NCBI GenBank assembly: GCA_964551735.1
Contig: CAZKEF010000049.1
Location: 1-42,330 of the forward strand
From: DAOUAT01 sp964551735
Lineage (GTDB): Bacteria > Chloroflexota > Anaerolineae > CG2-30-64-16
Length of the DNA stretch: 42,330 nt
Direction: 5' to 3'
Each line of letters opens with the position of its first letter. Position 1 is the first letter of the stretch. The notes below the pieces were generated by a model that ran no database searches, was not told the DNA's origin, and was given only the letters and a program-made list of their open reading frames with translations. The position numbers and the translations under genes are program-made. Shown piece by piece: positions 42,034-42,330 of this stretch.

Positions 42034-42330
42034 CCGGGCCTCTCACGCAAGGGGTTCGTGTGTCGCGGCATGGCGCGGCACACAGCATGATGATACCGCA
42101 AAACGCACCGCGCACCAAAGCCGGCGAGCGTGGGCCCATTCTGAGACACTCGATGCCGCGGCGCGCCATGCGTTCCCGCAAGCAGCTTGCACCTGTCCTG
42201 CTGAGCGGGTTAACGACTCAAGTCTCGTTGCGGCGAGTGTCCAGCGAAGTATCTCGGCGCCGGAAGTTTCTAAGTAGACCCCAGATGCCGCGGGGCGGCA
42301 CCTGATTGACAAGAAACGTGACGCAGTTGG
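42034..42330. other. Right-edge intergenic region
   Basis: The last 297 bases show no convincing gene. They contain a near-palindrome built on tgtcgcg/gcgcggcaca (about 42059-42083), the second copy of the 55-bp repeat, and ttgacaagaaacgtg near 42305 which could be a minus-35-like box running off the edge. The promoter of the DUF456 operon should lie here, but I cannot pick it out. Confidence 0.5.
42201..42255 (-). repeat. 55-bp dispersed repeat, copy B (inverted)
   Basis: The reverse strand of this stretch matches 38824-38878 over 55 bases. The two copies face each other and bracket the segment from prxU to the DUF456 gene. Confidence 0.65.

Noticed and set aside
42034..42330. tRNA gene or T-box leader near the right edge
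   Set aside because: No cloverleaf could be drawn, and the T-box consensus is absent.

Overview
This is a high-GC stretch of bacterial chromosome, about 42 kb, almost fully coding, with one 100-N scaffold gap. Gene content (clostridial-type ornithine fermentation, actinobacterial-type GlgA/GlgC, long transaldolase, Fe-S P-loop ATPases, a UGA-containing peroxiredoxin) and spacers full of short periodic repeats suggest an anaerobic or microaerophilic member of Chloroflexota (Anaerolineae-like), probably from a metagenome. That assignment is inference; no rRNA or other marker gene is present.

Region 1 (1-7.4 kb, minus strand): an operon for oxidative ornithine degradation. An amidohydrolase is followed by ord, ortA, ortB, oraS and oraE, which together turn D-ornithine into alanine plus acetyl-CoA. 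Region 2 (7.6-14.9 kb, plus strand): two M20 amidohydrolases, an MFS transporter, a TRIC-type channel and a GH3 beta-glucosidase, then a broken copy of the TRIC gene's 3' end. Amino-acid release and uptake could feed region 1.

Region 3 (14.9-33.0 kb, minus strand): a long carbohydrate supercluster. Starting from a promoter at about 33.07 kb it reads uxaC, an SDR oxidoreductase, a LarA-like nickel-pincer racemase homologue, a KDG-type sugar kinase, gnd, tkt, tal, rpiA, glgA, pgi, glgC, pgm and a ROK regulator. It links uronate and sugar-acid catabolism, the non-oxidative pentose phosphate pathway and glycogen synthesis. No zwf, mannonate dehydratase or KDPG aldolase is present in the window.

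Region 4 (33.3-38.7 kb, plus strand): a compact operon from a clear sigma-70 promoter. It encodes a PadR regulator, a small putative membrane protein, two NifX/orange-protein-family proteins, a DUF5320-like protein, a small zinc ribbon, two MinD/Mrp-like ATPases with ferredoxin inserts, a TrmO-like protein, a MIP18/DUF59 protein and an IscU-like scaffold. It resembles the Desulfovibrio orange-protein (ORP) locus but adds Fe-S assembly parts, and is the best candidate here for an uncharacterised system.

Region 5 (38.9-39.7 kb): a peroxiredoxin whose peroxidatic Cys codon is TGA, followed by a GGUC-loop hairpin at the right distance for a bacterial SECIS; very probably a selenoprotein. Region 6 (39.8-42.0 kb, minus strand): DUF456 membrane protein, YjjX-like NTPase, DUF2087 protein and a glycerophosphodiesterase in overlapping order.

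Two repeat phenomena run through the window. GC-rich palindromes lie in frame inside genes (oraE, pgi twice, the first ATPase, possibly prxU). Hexamer, heptamer or octamer arrays, each with a different unit, fill most spacers of the minus-strand operons.
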